This document shows, in pieces, positions 1 to 10,920 of a stretch of DNA of 64,000 nt. The translations under genes and the position numbers were made by a program. The DNA is from Coprinellus micaceus (Eukaryota > Basidiomycota > Agaricomycetes > Agaricales > Psathyrellaceae), in the NCBI GenBank assembly GCA_951394405.1, contig OX596338.1, positions 310,001-374,000 on the forward strand. The letters are read 5' to 3'. Position 1 is the stretch's first letter, and each line of letters starts with the position of its first letter. The notes under the pieces are model-generated. The model saw only the letters and a list, made by a program, of their open reading frames with translations, made no database searches and was not told the DNA's origin.

Positions 1-105
1 TGGATCCCATGCACTGTTCACAGTGACGTTCCTATCCGTCCCCTGCTCCCAGTATCCAGTATACTTGATCCTCGAGCTTCTGTCATCAATGGTGACCTTC
101 GACAT
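1..105 (-). CDS. Single-pass membrane protein, N-terminal fragment cut by window edge
   Basis: The minus strand opens with an ATG at 105 and reads without a stop to the window edge. The start, MSKVTIDDRSSRIKYTGYW, has the 'DD.SS.I.Y.G.W' signature also seen at the start of the 7054 gene and, more loosely, of the 1567 gene. In Agaricomycetes this N-terminus precedes a Ser/Thr-rich stalk and one membrane helix. Only about 35 residues lie inside the window, so the stalk and membrane anchor are not visible. A hydrophobic stretch at about 130-255 on the same strand could be a separate leader exon, but it ends in a stop and I could not join it. The family is fairly clear; the function is unknown. 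Confidence 0.5.
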   Translation of the reverse strand, partial: MSKVTIDDRSSRIKYTGYWEQGTDRNVTVNSAWDP

Positions 106-1566
106 CTTGCACCAGGTTCTAAGTCGGCCAGGAAACGAGCGACAAGGCCAGTTGGAGGAGGTTAGCTGCGGTTATGAAGTAGAAAATGGTGGTGAGAAGC
201 AAGATGGAAACAACCCGACATCGAAGCCGGTCGACACGAATGTAGTCTGTCATAGTTGATAGAAGGAACTGATTGGGGAGTGCCGGGAAAATTAGCACCA
301 TGTGATGGACCTATCTTTGCCAATCAACGGCATGCCCTCGGCGCACGGCGATCATGAATACTGCCCTAACTTCTTACTTATCCGAATCGTCAAGTTGTGG
401 TCAAGTCGGTCCCAACGTCGTCCCATTCGATGTTGAGGACAGCAGAGAGGTCCCCCTCCTGGCACTCTTGAGAGTGTCGCAGACCGCTGTAACTCCTGCC
501 TAGCCTCCTGCCCGAGGTGTGGTGAAGACGGAGCCCCTCATCTGACATACCATCCCGTTTGGGTCGGCTGTAACAGGCAGCTCCAAGGACACACTTTACA
601 GCATCGAGCTCAAAAGCGTGAATTTGGCCGTCCTTCGTCGCGCGCTTGGCGAAGGCGAAGATAGATAGGAGCCAACTTGAAGGCGCAACGAATAGGATAT
701 ATCTTGGTTAAACGGTGGAACGTACCAACGGGCGAGGGACGCTTCGTTGGAGACCGGTGGACGTACGAGCAAGTGGTATGTAATATCTATTAAAAGATGA
801 CACACATTAACGAGCTGTACAGCCGAAGAGAAGGGAGGAAGGACTAATCCCGCCAAGACTCGGAGCTGACCAAGGCCGACCAATGTCAAACGCAAGCTAC
901 ACCGAGTCTACGTTGGCCTGAGCCTCCTACGTACCGTCCGAGTTTGGGGGCCCTGTTGTCTCTCCAGAAACCGCGACTGCCCAGCCAGCGGAACTGGGGA
1001 CGAGGTTATCGGCTGTCTCGCAAGGCTCTCAATGACTCCAGGTAGGTTTCGAACGGCCTCATGAGATCCTGGTTACCTCGGACGTTGCGAGAGCTCGAAG
1101 AGGGAGCGACGGAGATCCAGCCCTTCGCAACGCTGAAGTTGGTGGTGGAGGTGATGAAAGCGAGAGGGCAGGGATCAAAGCAAAAAGTGAGCGCTTCCCG
1201 AATTGATGCCATCGACCCACCACGTGCGGGCGCTTATCACCTATTGCCGATCCTCGAGTTCGAAATCAGGAGTGTTCGGCGGAAGTGACCACAAATATGT
1301 ACACCAATATGAAAGTATATACATTCCCAACACATCGTAAGCTCTACGACCAGGCACGAGCTAAAAAGAGGCAGTATCAAACAGCGCGTAAGAAACAGAA
1401 TGTTATCCCTGTAAACCTCGGTGACATTTATTGGACCTACACAGGGAGAGGAGAGTGATACGAATGTTCGGAGGATAAGGCGTGAATGTACAGTGGGGGT
1501 TGGGCGATTATTCCCTCCCACGAAAGGCGACGGAAAGTGTAGAGGAAGATGAGAACCCGACACCTG
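106..1566. other. Intergenic, no supported gene
   Basis: About 1.46 kb between two minus-strand membrane-protein genes. Short reading frames occur on both strands (for example 1006-1212 minus, 1061-1288 plus), but none begins with a convincing ATG, joins across good splice sites or shows a recognisable motif. The part next to 105 should hold the promoter of the edge gene, and the part next to 1566 the 3' end of the following gene. Confidence 0.4.
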
Positions 1567-3091
1567 CTAGGTTCGGCGGGAAGCACCAGCGTTAGCCGCG
1601 GCGAATAGGGTAGATTCCCTGCCACTATGATAGGCAGGGGGAGGAGCGTCATAGTGGCTGTTAGTGTCAGAGAGGACATATCCTTCGGAGACAAGGGGGG
1701 AAGGGGTCGGGGTGTTGGTATCCGAAAGGGCGTCACTGCGACCATAGGCGGCGATGCTGTCCATCAACGAGGTATCTTTCTCGTTTGGATAGGTGTTGAG
1801 AGTAACCGATGGGGGGAGGGAGCTGCGTGCGGAGGTGTAGAACGTATCAGTTGCTGTATCAGAACCTTCCTCTAATCGCGAAAAGCCGCGATTGTGCCCG
1901 TGTGCCCGCATCTTCGTTGCCCCAGCTCCAGCCCTCATGCCCTCGCTAATCCGCCGAGGAAGTGCAAACGCGGATATAGGATGAGATGCGCCTGGGTAGA
2001 AACACATATCACATCATTAGGAATCCATTTGAATACGACCACCAGACGCACCTCTCTGAAGATGGTTCTCACGCATGTCACCCCCGTCCTCATTATCTTG
2101 CGCAGATTGAGCTCGCACCGCGGCTGCACGCCGTTTACGTCGAATACAAAGCACGATCAAGAGGATGAGAAGCAGGAGGAAGGCGATGGATCCCACAATC
2201 GCGCCAATGATTGTGCCAACGTTGGTCTTCTTTGCGGCTCCCGTCGCGGCGAATCCCCCATTGCCGTCTGGGTATAGCGTAACCTCAGAGCCCACTCCAG
2301 AGTAAGAGGTGGTGACGACCTGAAATTTCGTAACAGTCTGGCCCGTTGAGTCAACGGACAGAGCTTGGCTGACGACGGAACTGGTGGTTGAGCTTGTTGC
2401 GGTCCCCGAGGTTGTCGACGAGGAGGTAACGGAATCTGTCGATGAAGTCGGCTGCAGGAGAGCGTCCGAAGTGGAGGTGGTTTCTGTATCGGTCACCGTT
2501 TGGGTCTGGGTAACGACACTGTGGGGACGAGTTAGCCGAGGCCGGTTTACGAATTTGAAAGATGCGTACGTCGTGATGGATGAAGTAGAAGTCTGGGCTG
2601 GAGTAGTAACGACCCTTCGTGATGTCGTAGGTGCAGGTGGCTGCACAGCAGCTGGCGCTGCGGCTGCCCCGTCGGTGACAAAGTAATCAAGTAGCAATGG
2701 TCCCTGAACGCATTTCACGACGAGGGTATGAGGACCGTTGCCAGAGATAGCGCCCGCTAGATTGCTTCCCGACTCAAAGAACCTGTCGTCCTCGTAGGAG
2801 ATGTAGTGCCTGTGTTTGGGATCCATGGTCCATTCCCTTCCATTGAGCGTAAAGGACGCTTGAATCTCCCCAATGCCCAATAGATTCGTGAAAAAGGCGT
2901 TGATGTAGGACCCTAGGTCGTGAGGCGTCCAATGAGCACTCCCTCGCACGTTGAACGTGCGACCACAGTCACTTACCGGTAAAGCGAACGGTCGCCGTCG
3001 CACCAGCCGAGCTGGTCGAATGAACCTTGCCGTCCACTGACCACCCCCCACTGTAGGTTACGGCGGAGTTGGTATCATCGATATTAGGCAT
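1567..3091 (-). CDS. Ser/Thr-rich single-pass membrane protein with beta-sandwich-like N-terminal domain
   Basis: Three exons (3091-2977, 2912-2052, 1991-1567) give about 466 residues. Introns run GTAAGT to CCTAG (65 nt) and GTGCGT to ACCCAG (60 nt), and both junctions keep frame. The N-terminus starts MPNIDDTNSAVTYSGGWSVD and resembles the N-terminal galactose-binding-like domains common in Agaricomycete membrane proteins. A long Thr/Ser-rich stalk (likely O-glycosylated) follows, then one membrane helix (IGAIVGSIAFLLLLILLIVL), a basic stop-transfer patch (RRKRR) and a cytosolic tail with a PPPAYHS motif. No classical signal peptide is seen, so the helix may act as signal anchor. The layout recalls fungal wall-stress sensors, but no cysteine-rich WSC domain is present. 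The ligand is unknown. It is paralogous to the gene at 7054-8695. Confidence 0.8.
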
Positions 3092-3371
3092 TCCGGGGAA
3101 GGCCCAACTGAAAAAGAGCGACTAGGTTCGGACGAGGTGGTGGTGGAAGGAAAGAAACGGTGTTGACGATAGTGTGAACGGACTCTTTGGTGCAGTATCC
3201 CAGGCACCCAGCGCTCGCAAGGGAGCACTCGTTTTGGGTCCTGATGGATCAAGTTCAACGCCCGATGACATGTTCCATGACCTCTGGCTGCTTGAGGTGC
3301 GGTCCCAAGGCTCCCGACTGAGGACTCAGAGGAGCAACTTCGAGTCGCCGTGATGAACCTGTGTTCTTTTG

Positions 3372-3640
3372 CACTATGAACCATGCCCCCAGTGAATCTC
3401 ACTGGGGGTTCACTGGGAGTCCCTGGGCTACTACCGGGTGTCACCGGTCAAACCCTGGGTGTCCCTGGGTGAGGCTGGGTGTCCCCGGGCACGGCTGGGA
3501 TTGGACTTTTGGTCTCACCGGGGTGCTGCCCAGTGATCGTGCTCGCTGGGCACGGTCCCGGTGTGCGCCCAGGAGTTGCCCAGCAGAAATAGTCACTCTG
3601 GGAATTCCCTGGGGTGTACGCTGGGGCAAACCTGGGATAA
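3372..3640 (+). repeat. ACTGGG-rich repeat element, copy 1
   Basis: About 270 bp dominated by degenerate (C)ACTGGG/CCTGGG words at irregular 8-20 nt spacing. It begins CACTATGAACCATGCCCCC and ends near CTGGGGCAAACCTGGG. The reverse complement of the second copy (4665-5017) begins with nearly the same terminus and ends with a related CTGGGG..ACGC..GGGCAAA block. The two are therefore copies of one dispersed element in opposite orientation. No convincing coding potential. Confidence 0.65.
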
Positions 3641-4664
3641 GGTGTACTTCTGCGAATTTTGGAGCTCCTCGTAATATTATACCACAGTTTGTTATATATC
3701 GTTACATCTATTAATGCGGGATGCATAAACCAAATGTGTGTATGTGACGGTGCGATTTTCAAAGGTGGCTGCGAGCTCTGTATGCCTGGTCATGCGCCAG
3801 GTTGTGGCTGTTGGGCCTTTGAACGCGATCGGGTGGCTGACACTTGTCATCGATTCATCGGCGAATGGTTCTGTCAGCCATCACAATCCTTCTCTCTCTT
3901 CCACTTCCCCTACATACCTCGCGTTTACGTCTGGACCATGCTGCGCTTGCCCAGCTAGAGCCTATAGGCGAGCACAACCTGCCATCTCGCTCAGCATTGC
4001 CACGTTCCAGTCGCCGGAGTCAGCGCAACCCCCATCGGACGATCTAGCACTAGCCCTCATAGATGCCCGCCACAGCCTCCGAGCCCACTGAACATGGAAG
4101 GTACCCTTTACCTGATATCTGTGTCTAGGCGAGGCCTTGCATAGACCGCCTCTTTGTATCCCAGACGTGTTACCTTCCCGACCATGGCCGCCACACCACC
4201 CCCTCTCGCTCTCTTGCGCCTGAGCTCTCAGACTGAAGACATCGTTTGTAAAGCCGATCCCTCACCACGTATGTCATCCACTCGGGTTCTTGCAGCTCGA
4301 CGCGTCGGATGAGGTCAGTGGCGATTGGGTCGAAATGTGCTAAGTGAGTTCTCACTTTCATCTATCCGCTGCCCCGCACGCTTGAGCGCACAGACTGTAC
4401 TACATTTGGACTCGTGGTACGTTTCAATACGGTGGCCGTGCTGGCTTAGGACTGACTGGTGCTCAATTGACAGAAAGATACGGCGTGGCGATTCCGGCTA
4501 CAGAATCAATGCTCGGGGTTAGACGCATCCTCGAACACTCTTACATAAACTTTACCGATACTGTTGTATATACCATCCCAACGAATATGACTATCTGACA
4601 GACATCCAATGCGATGAAGAGCGCCAATCTGGGGGAAAACAAAAAGCGAGCGTCCTTTGCCCGT
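3641..4664. other. Spacer between inverted repeat copies, no supported gene
   Basis: About 1 kb separating the two ACTGGG-rich copies. Only short overlapping frames are present, with no motif, good splice pairs or membrane pattern. The segment from about 3660 to 3740 is AT-rich. Confidence 0.4.
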
Positions 4665-5017
4665 GCGTATCCCCAGTAAATCTTCCTGGGATGTAACTGG
4701 GAAATGACCGGGTATTGACTGGGAATCGACCAGAAAATGCCTGGGATCTAACCCACCAGGGCTTTTGACCCCCAGTCAAAAGCGACATTTTCCCGGCATT
4801 TGCGGCTGGGTACTGACTGGGGGTGGAACCCCAGGTAATGGGTTCTATCCCAGTCAGCGCCCTAGCAAAACCCAGCCAACGCCCAGCCAGTCCTAGGGAG
4901 CTCCCAGTGGAGTTGACTGGGAGGTGCCCGGTGCACCCAGTGGATTTCACCGGGCGCCTGCCCAGGGCGCCCAGTAAGCGCCCGGGGGATTTCACCGGGG
5001 GCGTGGTTCATAGTGTT
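4665..5017 (-). repeat. ACTGGG-rich repeat element, copy 2 (inverted)
   Basis: About 350 bp of the same degenerate ACTGGG/CCCAGT words as the copy at 3372-3640, in reverse orientation. Its right end, read as the reverse complement, is CACTATGAACCACGCCCCC, differing from copy 1 by one base over the first 19. The pair form imperfect inverted repeats about 1 kb apart. No target duplication was recognised around either copy. Confidence 0.65.
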
Positions 5018-5862
5018 GAGCATATCCTCCTTACCTGCCAGACCTCAATGCCGTTCATGGAGGAAGGGAAGAGTTACGTGACCCGTTGGTCCGTTTCAAT
5101 TTGATATCGAGGGTTTGCACCCCCGTGACCCCCGGTTGGGCGCTCGTCGCGGACCCGAGCGCAACCGAACCACGAGGTAGGGTTTGCTTTGATTCGCTAG
5201 TGGCAAGAATTGATTCTCCTCTCTTACCTCCTCCCTCCATGTCTGGTCATCGTAGACAACCTCGAAATTCAAACCGCAAGGAAAGGGATGTGCTGAAGGT
5301 ACGAAACTAAGAACCCACCCAATTACCCAAGGTTGGTTTCTTGGCAGTCAGGAGAATGAGCAGATATGTATTGATTTGGTGGCACACAGACCGATATGGA
5401 ATGGTAGAAATGAATGCCCAATGATTACCGATCTAGGCGCTGTAGCGACCCCGAAGGGTGTCGAGAGCGGTGTATCCGGATCATCTATCCCCTACATCAG
5501 CTCATCCTTACCTATGCTTGCCTGCTACCAAGGCAGTCCCTTTCGTCTGCCTGTTGCCATCAAGATGAAGTATGCCAAGAAGAAGTGGGACAGCCGGATC
5601 CCATGCCTAAGCACCGTTTGGAGCGCTCCATCGTCGAAGCACAGAGCGTTCTCTGGACCAGGCTTCCTTGATTCGAGGCGCTCGATAAGCGCTACAATAC
5701 AGTCAGGTATGTTCACTGCCAAACTTGCTTTGACAGCGGTTCCTGATATTCCCCGTCTTGGCAGCTTACGGAATAGGCGCTCGAGCCTTACCACACTGAG
5801 AGGCTTGCGGTGAGCGAGATGGGTTGCCAGGATGAATCGAGGCTCTCCTCCCGTCCTCATTT
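5018..5862. other. Intergenic or unresolved coding sequence
   Basis: A plus-strand open frame starts with an ATG near 5421 and runs to about 5710, where a GTATGT donor and, at about 5762, a TTGGCAG acceptor could define an intron. I could not build a consistent multi-exon model or recognise a family. It may be the 5' part of the small gene at 5863-6446 or a decayed gene. Confidence 0.3.
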
Positions 5863-6446
5863 ATGGTCGACCCCGACACCAAGCGAGGTTCTTTGCCGGC
5901 GTTCGCCATCGTTCTTGCCGCTCTCTTAGGGTTGATGGCGCTGATACTCGTCGTATTCCTCATTGTCAATCGCAAGAGGAATGGTGGTCAGTGAAATCTA
6001 CGATACGCATCTCCGAAGAAGCATTGCTGAAGATCGCCGTAGGATCATACTCCCTTCTTCGAAGAAGCAAGCCCAAGGGCGAAGGCACCAAATGGCAAGT
6101 CGTTTACCCACCTGACGAATCGAATCCTCGCCCGCCACCGAATGTCGCTCCCCGGCACCAACCTACGTCTCACCACCCTCCGACTCGACCCTCACCTCTG
6201 GGCGGTCCTGCGCAGAATTTGAGAAACCAACACCAGGAATCCCAGCGCCTACTCCCGCCGAGCAATCAGCAAGGATTCGTGCCTCGCGAAGTCGAGTTGC
6301 GCACGCAGCCATCAAAACCGAGTGTTGCAGGCTTCGCTTCTCGTGACCCCACGAGGAGCCAAGGACCGAAGGTGCCTGGGCCGTATAGACAGTCGCCACA
6401 ATATCGTCTGTATCAGCAACAGGGGAATGCCCCGTCGTTGGCATGA
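5863..6446 (+). CDS. Putative small single-pass membrane protein (doubtful model)
   Basis: An ATG at 5863 opens MVDPDTKRGSLPAFAIVLAA and continues into a clear membrane helix (ALLGLMALILVVFLIV) followed by basic NRKRN. A GTCAGT donor at 5987 and a GTAG acceptor ending at 6042 join in frame to a proline- and glutamine-rich tail (about 6043-6446) with many PP and QQ pairs. The result is about 175 residues: short lumenal N-terminus, one helix, disordered cytosolic tail. That matches the C-terminal half of the neighbouring single-pass proteins, so this could be a shortened paralog or lack upstream exons. No enzyme or receptor motif is visible. The weak donor makes the model uncertain. Confidence 0.4.
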
Positions 6447-7053
6447 GGGAAGAGGGAGGGGGGATGTGAGTGGCTTGATCTTTACCCCTGGAGGTTGTGC
6501 GCTTATCATCATACAGAGTATACGATTCCGATTCCTTGATGTGTCCGCTGTTTGGTCTGCTTTTGATGTTGTTCTGCAATTCCACGCCTATGACGAGCTT
6601 TGGACAATGTCTTCGGAGCGGCCTGTCGTGTTATGTGATGCGCAACTTTGCACTTCCCGGAATGGGCGGACTGAGGGGAGATCGCACCCCTCCAGGATGC
6701 GGGGTGAGACCGCCCTCCTCGTATTGACCTTTCCAACCGAAAATCATGGCTCGGGCAACCGTGGAGGGCACAGACAACCATTGGATATTTGTCCATGCGA
6801 ACCCAAGGTCCCCAAAATGCATTTGTAAACCCGCAGTTGCTGGGAGTCTTCGCTGTTATACAAATCCCATACGGCCAGACATCAGACTTTGATCAATTTT
6901 GTCCGACCCACGTCCTTCCTCGCAATGCTGTAATTGCTTCCTCTCTCTTCTTCCCCTCACTGACCACCCACACTCGTTTGGTTTCTTTTAACCCTCGTCA
7001 CTCTTTTACTAGGTAGCTCTCGTTTCCGGACCCACTCGCACAGTTCGAGCATA
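6447..7053. promoter_or_regulatory. Likely promoter and 5' UTR of the 7054 membrane-protein gene
   Basis: About 600 bp without a supported gene. The part nearest 7054 is pyrimidine-rich (CTTCCTCTCTCTTCTTCCCC at about 6930-6960), a pattern common just upstream of basidiomycete start codons. No TATA box could be assigned. Confidence 0.35.
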
Positions 7054-8695
7054 ATGCCCAACTGGGGTCTCGTCGACGATGCTAGCTCCTACATCGCGTA
7101 CTCAAGTGGTTGGGAGAGGCAGACTGGCTCATCGCGTCAGTGGGACGGCGGCGTCCATTCTACCTCCCAGTCAGGCGCTACCGCCACCTTCCGGTTCCGA
7201 GGTGCGTCTTCTTCTCTTCACTTTTTAAGCGCTCGCCGGCTACGAGCCTCAGTGATTGATGGTATCGGTCTTTGGTAGGCACCGCTATACAAGTCTACGG
7301 AACCGTCCCCGCAGGATCTGGGTTGGCCCAGTCGAGATATTCCATCGACGGTGGAAGCCCGATACAGGTTAACCGCCAGTCCCAGTCATCGCCCGCTTAC
7401 AATGACTTGTTCCTTGACCGAAGTGGCCTGAGCGCAGGAGATCATACCCTTACTATCACCAATGCCGGGTCTGGCGCGGACTATCAGTTGGATAAGATCG
7501 AATGGCTTCCCGTAGCCAACGACCCTGCCTCCGAGACGCCTTTGGCTCCAGTGTAAGTATCCTCCATTTCCTATTCTTACTTGTTGGTGATTAGATGGCA
7601 TTGTACTCCTCCAGATTAGCCCCACCCGTACCAACCACCACCTCTACTACCACCTCCACTACTTCCGTTCAAACTCAGCCCACCAACGGCCCCACGACGA
7701 CTACGACTAGGACCACTACCCCTCCCCCTGATACCTCGACAATCGTTATCACAGGAACGGAAACCAGGACTGAAATCGGCACCAGTGTCCAAACCATCGT
7801 TTCCAGTTACACTTCCAATGGCACCCCTATGGCCACTACGATCCTATCTACTTCAACTTCGACCCTCTCCCCAGCTTCTATGTCGTCAGTATCGTCGATG
7901 ATGATCACCACCACAGACGCAAGCGGGAAGGAGGGTTTGGCGACGGTGATCGTCGTGGTATCTGACGGGCATACCACCACGCTGGACGCGACCTCGACCT
8001 TGTTTACGGGCGCACGAACGGGCGCTGCCAGCAGCGGGTTGTCGAAAGGAGCGCTTGGAGGTATCATTGCTGGAGCGCTGGTTCTGTTGTTCTTGTTCTT
8101 GTTCCTTTTGGTTTGGCTCCTAAGGCGTGTGCGGCGCCGGAGACAGCTGCTAGAAGACCCCATCAGCACTTCGGCGAATTCGCAGCCCCCAATAGCCCAG
8201 GCAGCAAGGGGTGAGTTCAGCTGGAAAATCCATCTTATGTTGGTCGTTTGTGCATCACTGACATCTGGGGACTGCCCATTCACCTTAGGCCGCACTGGGA
8301 ACTTTACTCCCTTCCACCTCACAGCTCAGAACAACACCTCGACACAGGGACTCCTTTCCGCTGCCGGCCTCGGACGTCGCCCCGCCTCAGTCCACAAGCC
8401 CGGCATCAACGGTAACACCCCCGACTTTGACGAGGTCAGCGACGTCTCGTCGCCGTACTCACCATCGTCAAGTTATTCGCAGGGCGCCAACACAATGTAC
8501 GCCACGACTAGCGAGGGAGGGTACCTCCCTCAGCTGAACTTCCCCGCAACCCTTCATCGGAGGCGGCCAACCTCCGATCTTGGGAATGCGACTTTGGCGA
8601 CGTCGGATGCGCCTCCTCCTTCGTACCAGGCTTCTCTTGGGGGCTCTGGTGTTACGACTGAGGGTGGGGCCCGAACACTTGTTGAGAAGAGCTGA
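7054..8695 (+). CDS. Ser/Thr-rich single-pass membrane protein with beta-sandwich-like N-terminal domain
   Basis: Four exons (7054-7201, 7279-7552, 7615-8210, 8289-8695) give about 474 residues in one frame. The N-terminus (MPNWGLVDDASSYIAYSSGW, then IQVYGTV..G and DGG at about 50-75) forms the galactose-binding-like module of the family, ending LDKIEW near residue 135. A Thr-rich stalk follows. After GALGGIIAG comes one strong membrane helix (ALVLLFLFLFLLVWLL), an RRVRRRR stop-transfer patch and a cytosolic tail of about 160 residues with a PPPSYQ motif that could bind WW-domain proteins. The third intron (8211-8288, 78 nt) has no stop and is a multiple of three, so its retention would add 26 residues. 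It is a paralog of the 1567-3091 gene. Function unknown; a surface sensor or adhesion role is only a guess from layout. Confidence 0.85.
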
Positions 8696-9325
8696 GAGGG
8701 TTCTCTCGCCGTAGGGGATCCGGTTGACCCTCCTTCCCTCGCTTCTGTTGTTGTACCATGGCATTTTTGTATCGGACATTGTTTATTTTGTATCGGACCA
8801 TTATATCCATTGCTTGAGGCACTTATCTTTATCGTACCACCTGTCCTATTACACAACTTCGAAGCGCTGGGGCACGCCGGGGCTTCGCCGAGCTTTTAAC
8901 TCAAGGTCGTAGCACAATTACGAGTTGCAGTCAAGCCTAGCGCCTATTTCCGACTGCACCACTACGGTTCGATTCGCGGGACAGCTCTCTAGCCCAGCTT
9001 GAACTTGCTGTTATTCGCCCTCACCAACATTTGGCCAGCCTCTAGCACGGGCGCCTAAATTGAGTCAGCCACTGCATCACTTCTGATCGATGGTGGACGC
9101 TTCAAGTGGCCACGGCTTCCTCGGCCGTAGATCTCCAGCCTCAAGGCCCGGGCTGAACCCCAGAGCGCTGAACTGTCAACACAACGATGAGATCTTCCCC
9201 AGCACCTGTGGCCGGAGGGGAAATATCACTCTGCTATAGGCCTGGATGGAGCAATTCTCGACGCGATTCAATGGGTCAAATCGAGTCTAAGCTGCCTGCC
9301 GCGTTTTACTCTGTTTTTGTGGGGC
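8696..9325. other. Intergenic between convergent genes
   Basis: About 630 bp between the 3' end of the membrane-protein gene and the 3' end of the cis-prenyltransferase. It should hold both polyadenylation regions. TTTATTTTGTATCGG near 8780 is AT-rich. A tRNA-like GGTTCGATTC at about 8964 has no matching acceptor or D arm. No gene supported. Confidence 0.45.
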
Positions 9326-10338
9326 TTACGGAGATATTTTACACTGGATCTGTTTACGCCATTCGCGGCGCTGGTAATCGAGGAGGATGGGGACGAGCTC
9401 CCTGAGCCCAAAGTCTGGCCAGTAGGTATCGGTGTATTGAATTTGGGTATCTTCACAACACTACATGATTTACTGTCAGTTTCGTCGAGGTGAAAGGAAA
9501 ATGAATGAACGCACCTGCCACAATAGAAAGTCGCTGAGACGTTTAACCCCGCTCGTTCGGATGAGGATGTCGAGTGGGGGGCTGTCGCCGAGAGACGTGA
9601 GGAGGTTGGCTTCGATGTCTTTCTCCGAGATGTGGATGTCCTTCGCGTTGAGGGTTAGCAAGTCTTTAGAGTCGAGGGATTGCCGGACAGAGGACTCGAC
9701 GGCGGTGGTGATTTCATCGCGAGAGGTGTAGGGCATGCAGATGTTGAGAATTGATCTGGGAAGGATTGATTAACTCGCATTTTGAGCCCACACATCTGGA
9801 CGCACCGTTTATTATCGCGTGTCATGCTCTCCGCCTTGTCCGCAGCAGCACGAACGTGCTCAGGCAAGAGGTCTTTCCGTCCAACGACGTTCAGCCGAAC
9901 GCCATATTGGTCCAGCAGGTCGCTGAAGTTTCGTCAGGAACACGAGCTGTGAGGGAGAAATGGACCACGCACCCGTGTTGACACAGCTCCAAGAGCTTCT
10001 TCTCTGCCAATTCCATGAGCGCCTCCACCTCCTCCGGCGAGCGCTTAAAGTTCTCAATCGAGAATGCGTACGCGGATACGCATTGGATCCTGAGTTTCAT
10101 GCACACCTCTAGTATCTACACCGTTTTCTCAGGTTTCAAGACCTCTACGACGCATTTAGACACTTACTCTCCTCAGCGCAACGAACCCATCCGCATGCCC
10201 ATCCTGAACACGTTTCTGGTTTTGTCGGGCGTACCGACGGTTGCCGTCCATTACGAAGGCGACATGGCGAGGAATGGGGCCCGCAGCGAGCACGTTCAAC
10301 ACGAAGTCCTGCGCTTGGCCTGCGAGATACTGAAGCAT
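9326..10338 (-). CDS. Dehydrodolichyl diphosphate synthase (cis-prenyltransferase, Rer2/Srt1 type)
   Basis: It condenses isopentenyl diphosphate onto farnesyl diphosphate in cis to make long polyprenyl diphosphate, the dolichol precursor for N-glycosylation and GPI anchors at the ER. Five exons were traced with conserved junctions. Family motifs appear in order: [16 protein letters not shown] (region I, catalytic Asp in MDGNRR), [19 protein letters not shown] (region III), then [19 protein letters not shown] (region V, RxSG). The last exon reads [19 protein letters not shown] and ends with TAA at 9326. The chosen ATG at 10338 puts about 20 residues before the PRH motif, as in yeast Rer2; an in-frame ATG at 10446 is an alternative. 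The start lies 125 bp from a divergent tRNA gene. The catalytic motifs are intact, so it should be active. Confidence 0.92.
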
Positions 10339-10463
10339 TGGTGCATTACCGACGTGGAGGTCGAGGTCAAGACGTGGAATGGCGTCGAGTCTGATCGCCG
10401 GCGTTCTGCGTCGCCGGGCGGGGCAGGTTACCTGATAGGGCGGCAAAAGGGTTATCCCCCAGG
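10339..10463. promoter_or_regulatory. Shared divergent promoter region (Pol II / Pol III)
   Basis: Only 125 bp separate the ATG of the cis-prenyltransferase (minus) from the first base of tRNA-Thr (plus). The prenyltransferase promoter must overlap this gap, the tRNA or its downstream flank. No TATA box is evident. Confidence 0.4.
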
Positions 10464-10535
10464 TCCTTCTTAGCTCAGTTGGTAGAGCGCGTCACTAGTA
10501 ATGACGAGGTCAGTCGTTCGAGTCGGCTAGAAGGA
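10464..10535 (+). tRNA. tRNA-Thr(AGT)
   Basis: A 72-nt cloverleaf. The acceptor stem TCCTTCT pairs perfectly with AGAAGGA. The D arm is GCTC-AGTTGGTA-GAGC. The anticodon stem CGTCA/TGACG encloses loop CTAGTAA with anticodon AGT (Thr, read as IGU after deamination). The T arm is AGTCG-TTCGAGT-CGGCT with one G-T wobble. No intron. A TTTT Pol III terminator lies at about 10539-10542. Confidence 0.93.
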
Positions 10536-10920
10536 ATCGTTTTGCCCGTGGTCCTTGTTTTTTGCCCAGAAGAAAGGCTAAAGTTCAAAGACTAAATAAA
10601 GTTCAGTTCAACTTCAAAGTCTAGAGACTAGAAGTTAGAAGTCGCGGCTGGCAGCGTTGCGACACACTAGTAACGTTTACAGATATCGCCAGCAACCACA
10701 CCTGAATTTGGTGTGGTAAGTTCAACGGCCCTTCGAAGTGTCGTTCTTGGATTTTTCGTCACCAGACCTAAAGGCCTAAGTTCTATCGTATGCCGCAGAT
10801 ACACGGCGTGCAAGAGTATTATACAATTGCTCGGTCGAGTATGTAGGACGAGTGAATATATGTACCAGTAACCCTCCAACCCATAAGTAATAAGCAAGCA
10901 AAGAAGAACCAGTCATAACT
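10536..10920. other. Intergenic between tRNA-Thr and the NLR-like gene
   Basis: About 385 bp. The first 100 bp contain imperfect short repeats of AAGTTCA / AAAGACTA type (about 10560-10640). The remainder should hold the 3' UTR of the NLR-like gene. No gene supported. Confidence 0.4.

Noticed and set aside
8964..8975. GGTTCGATTC resembling a tRNA B box
   Set aside because: No matching acceptor, D or anticodon arms at the right distance.
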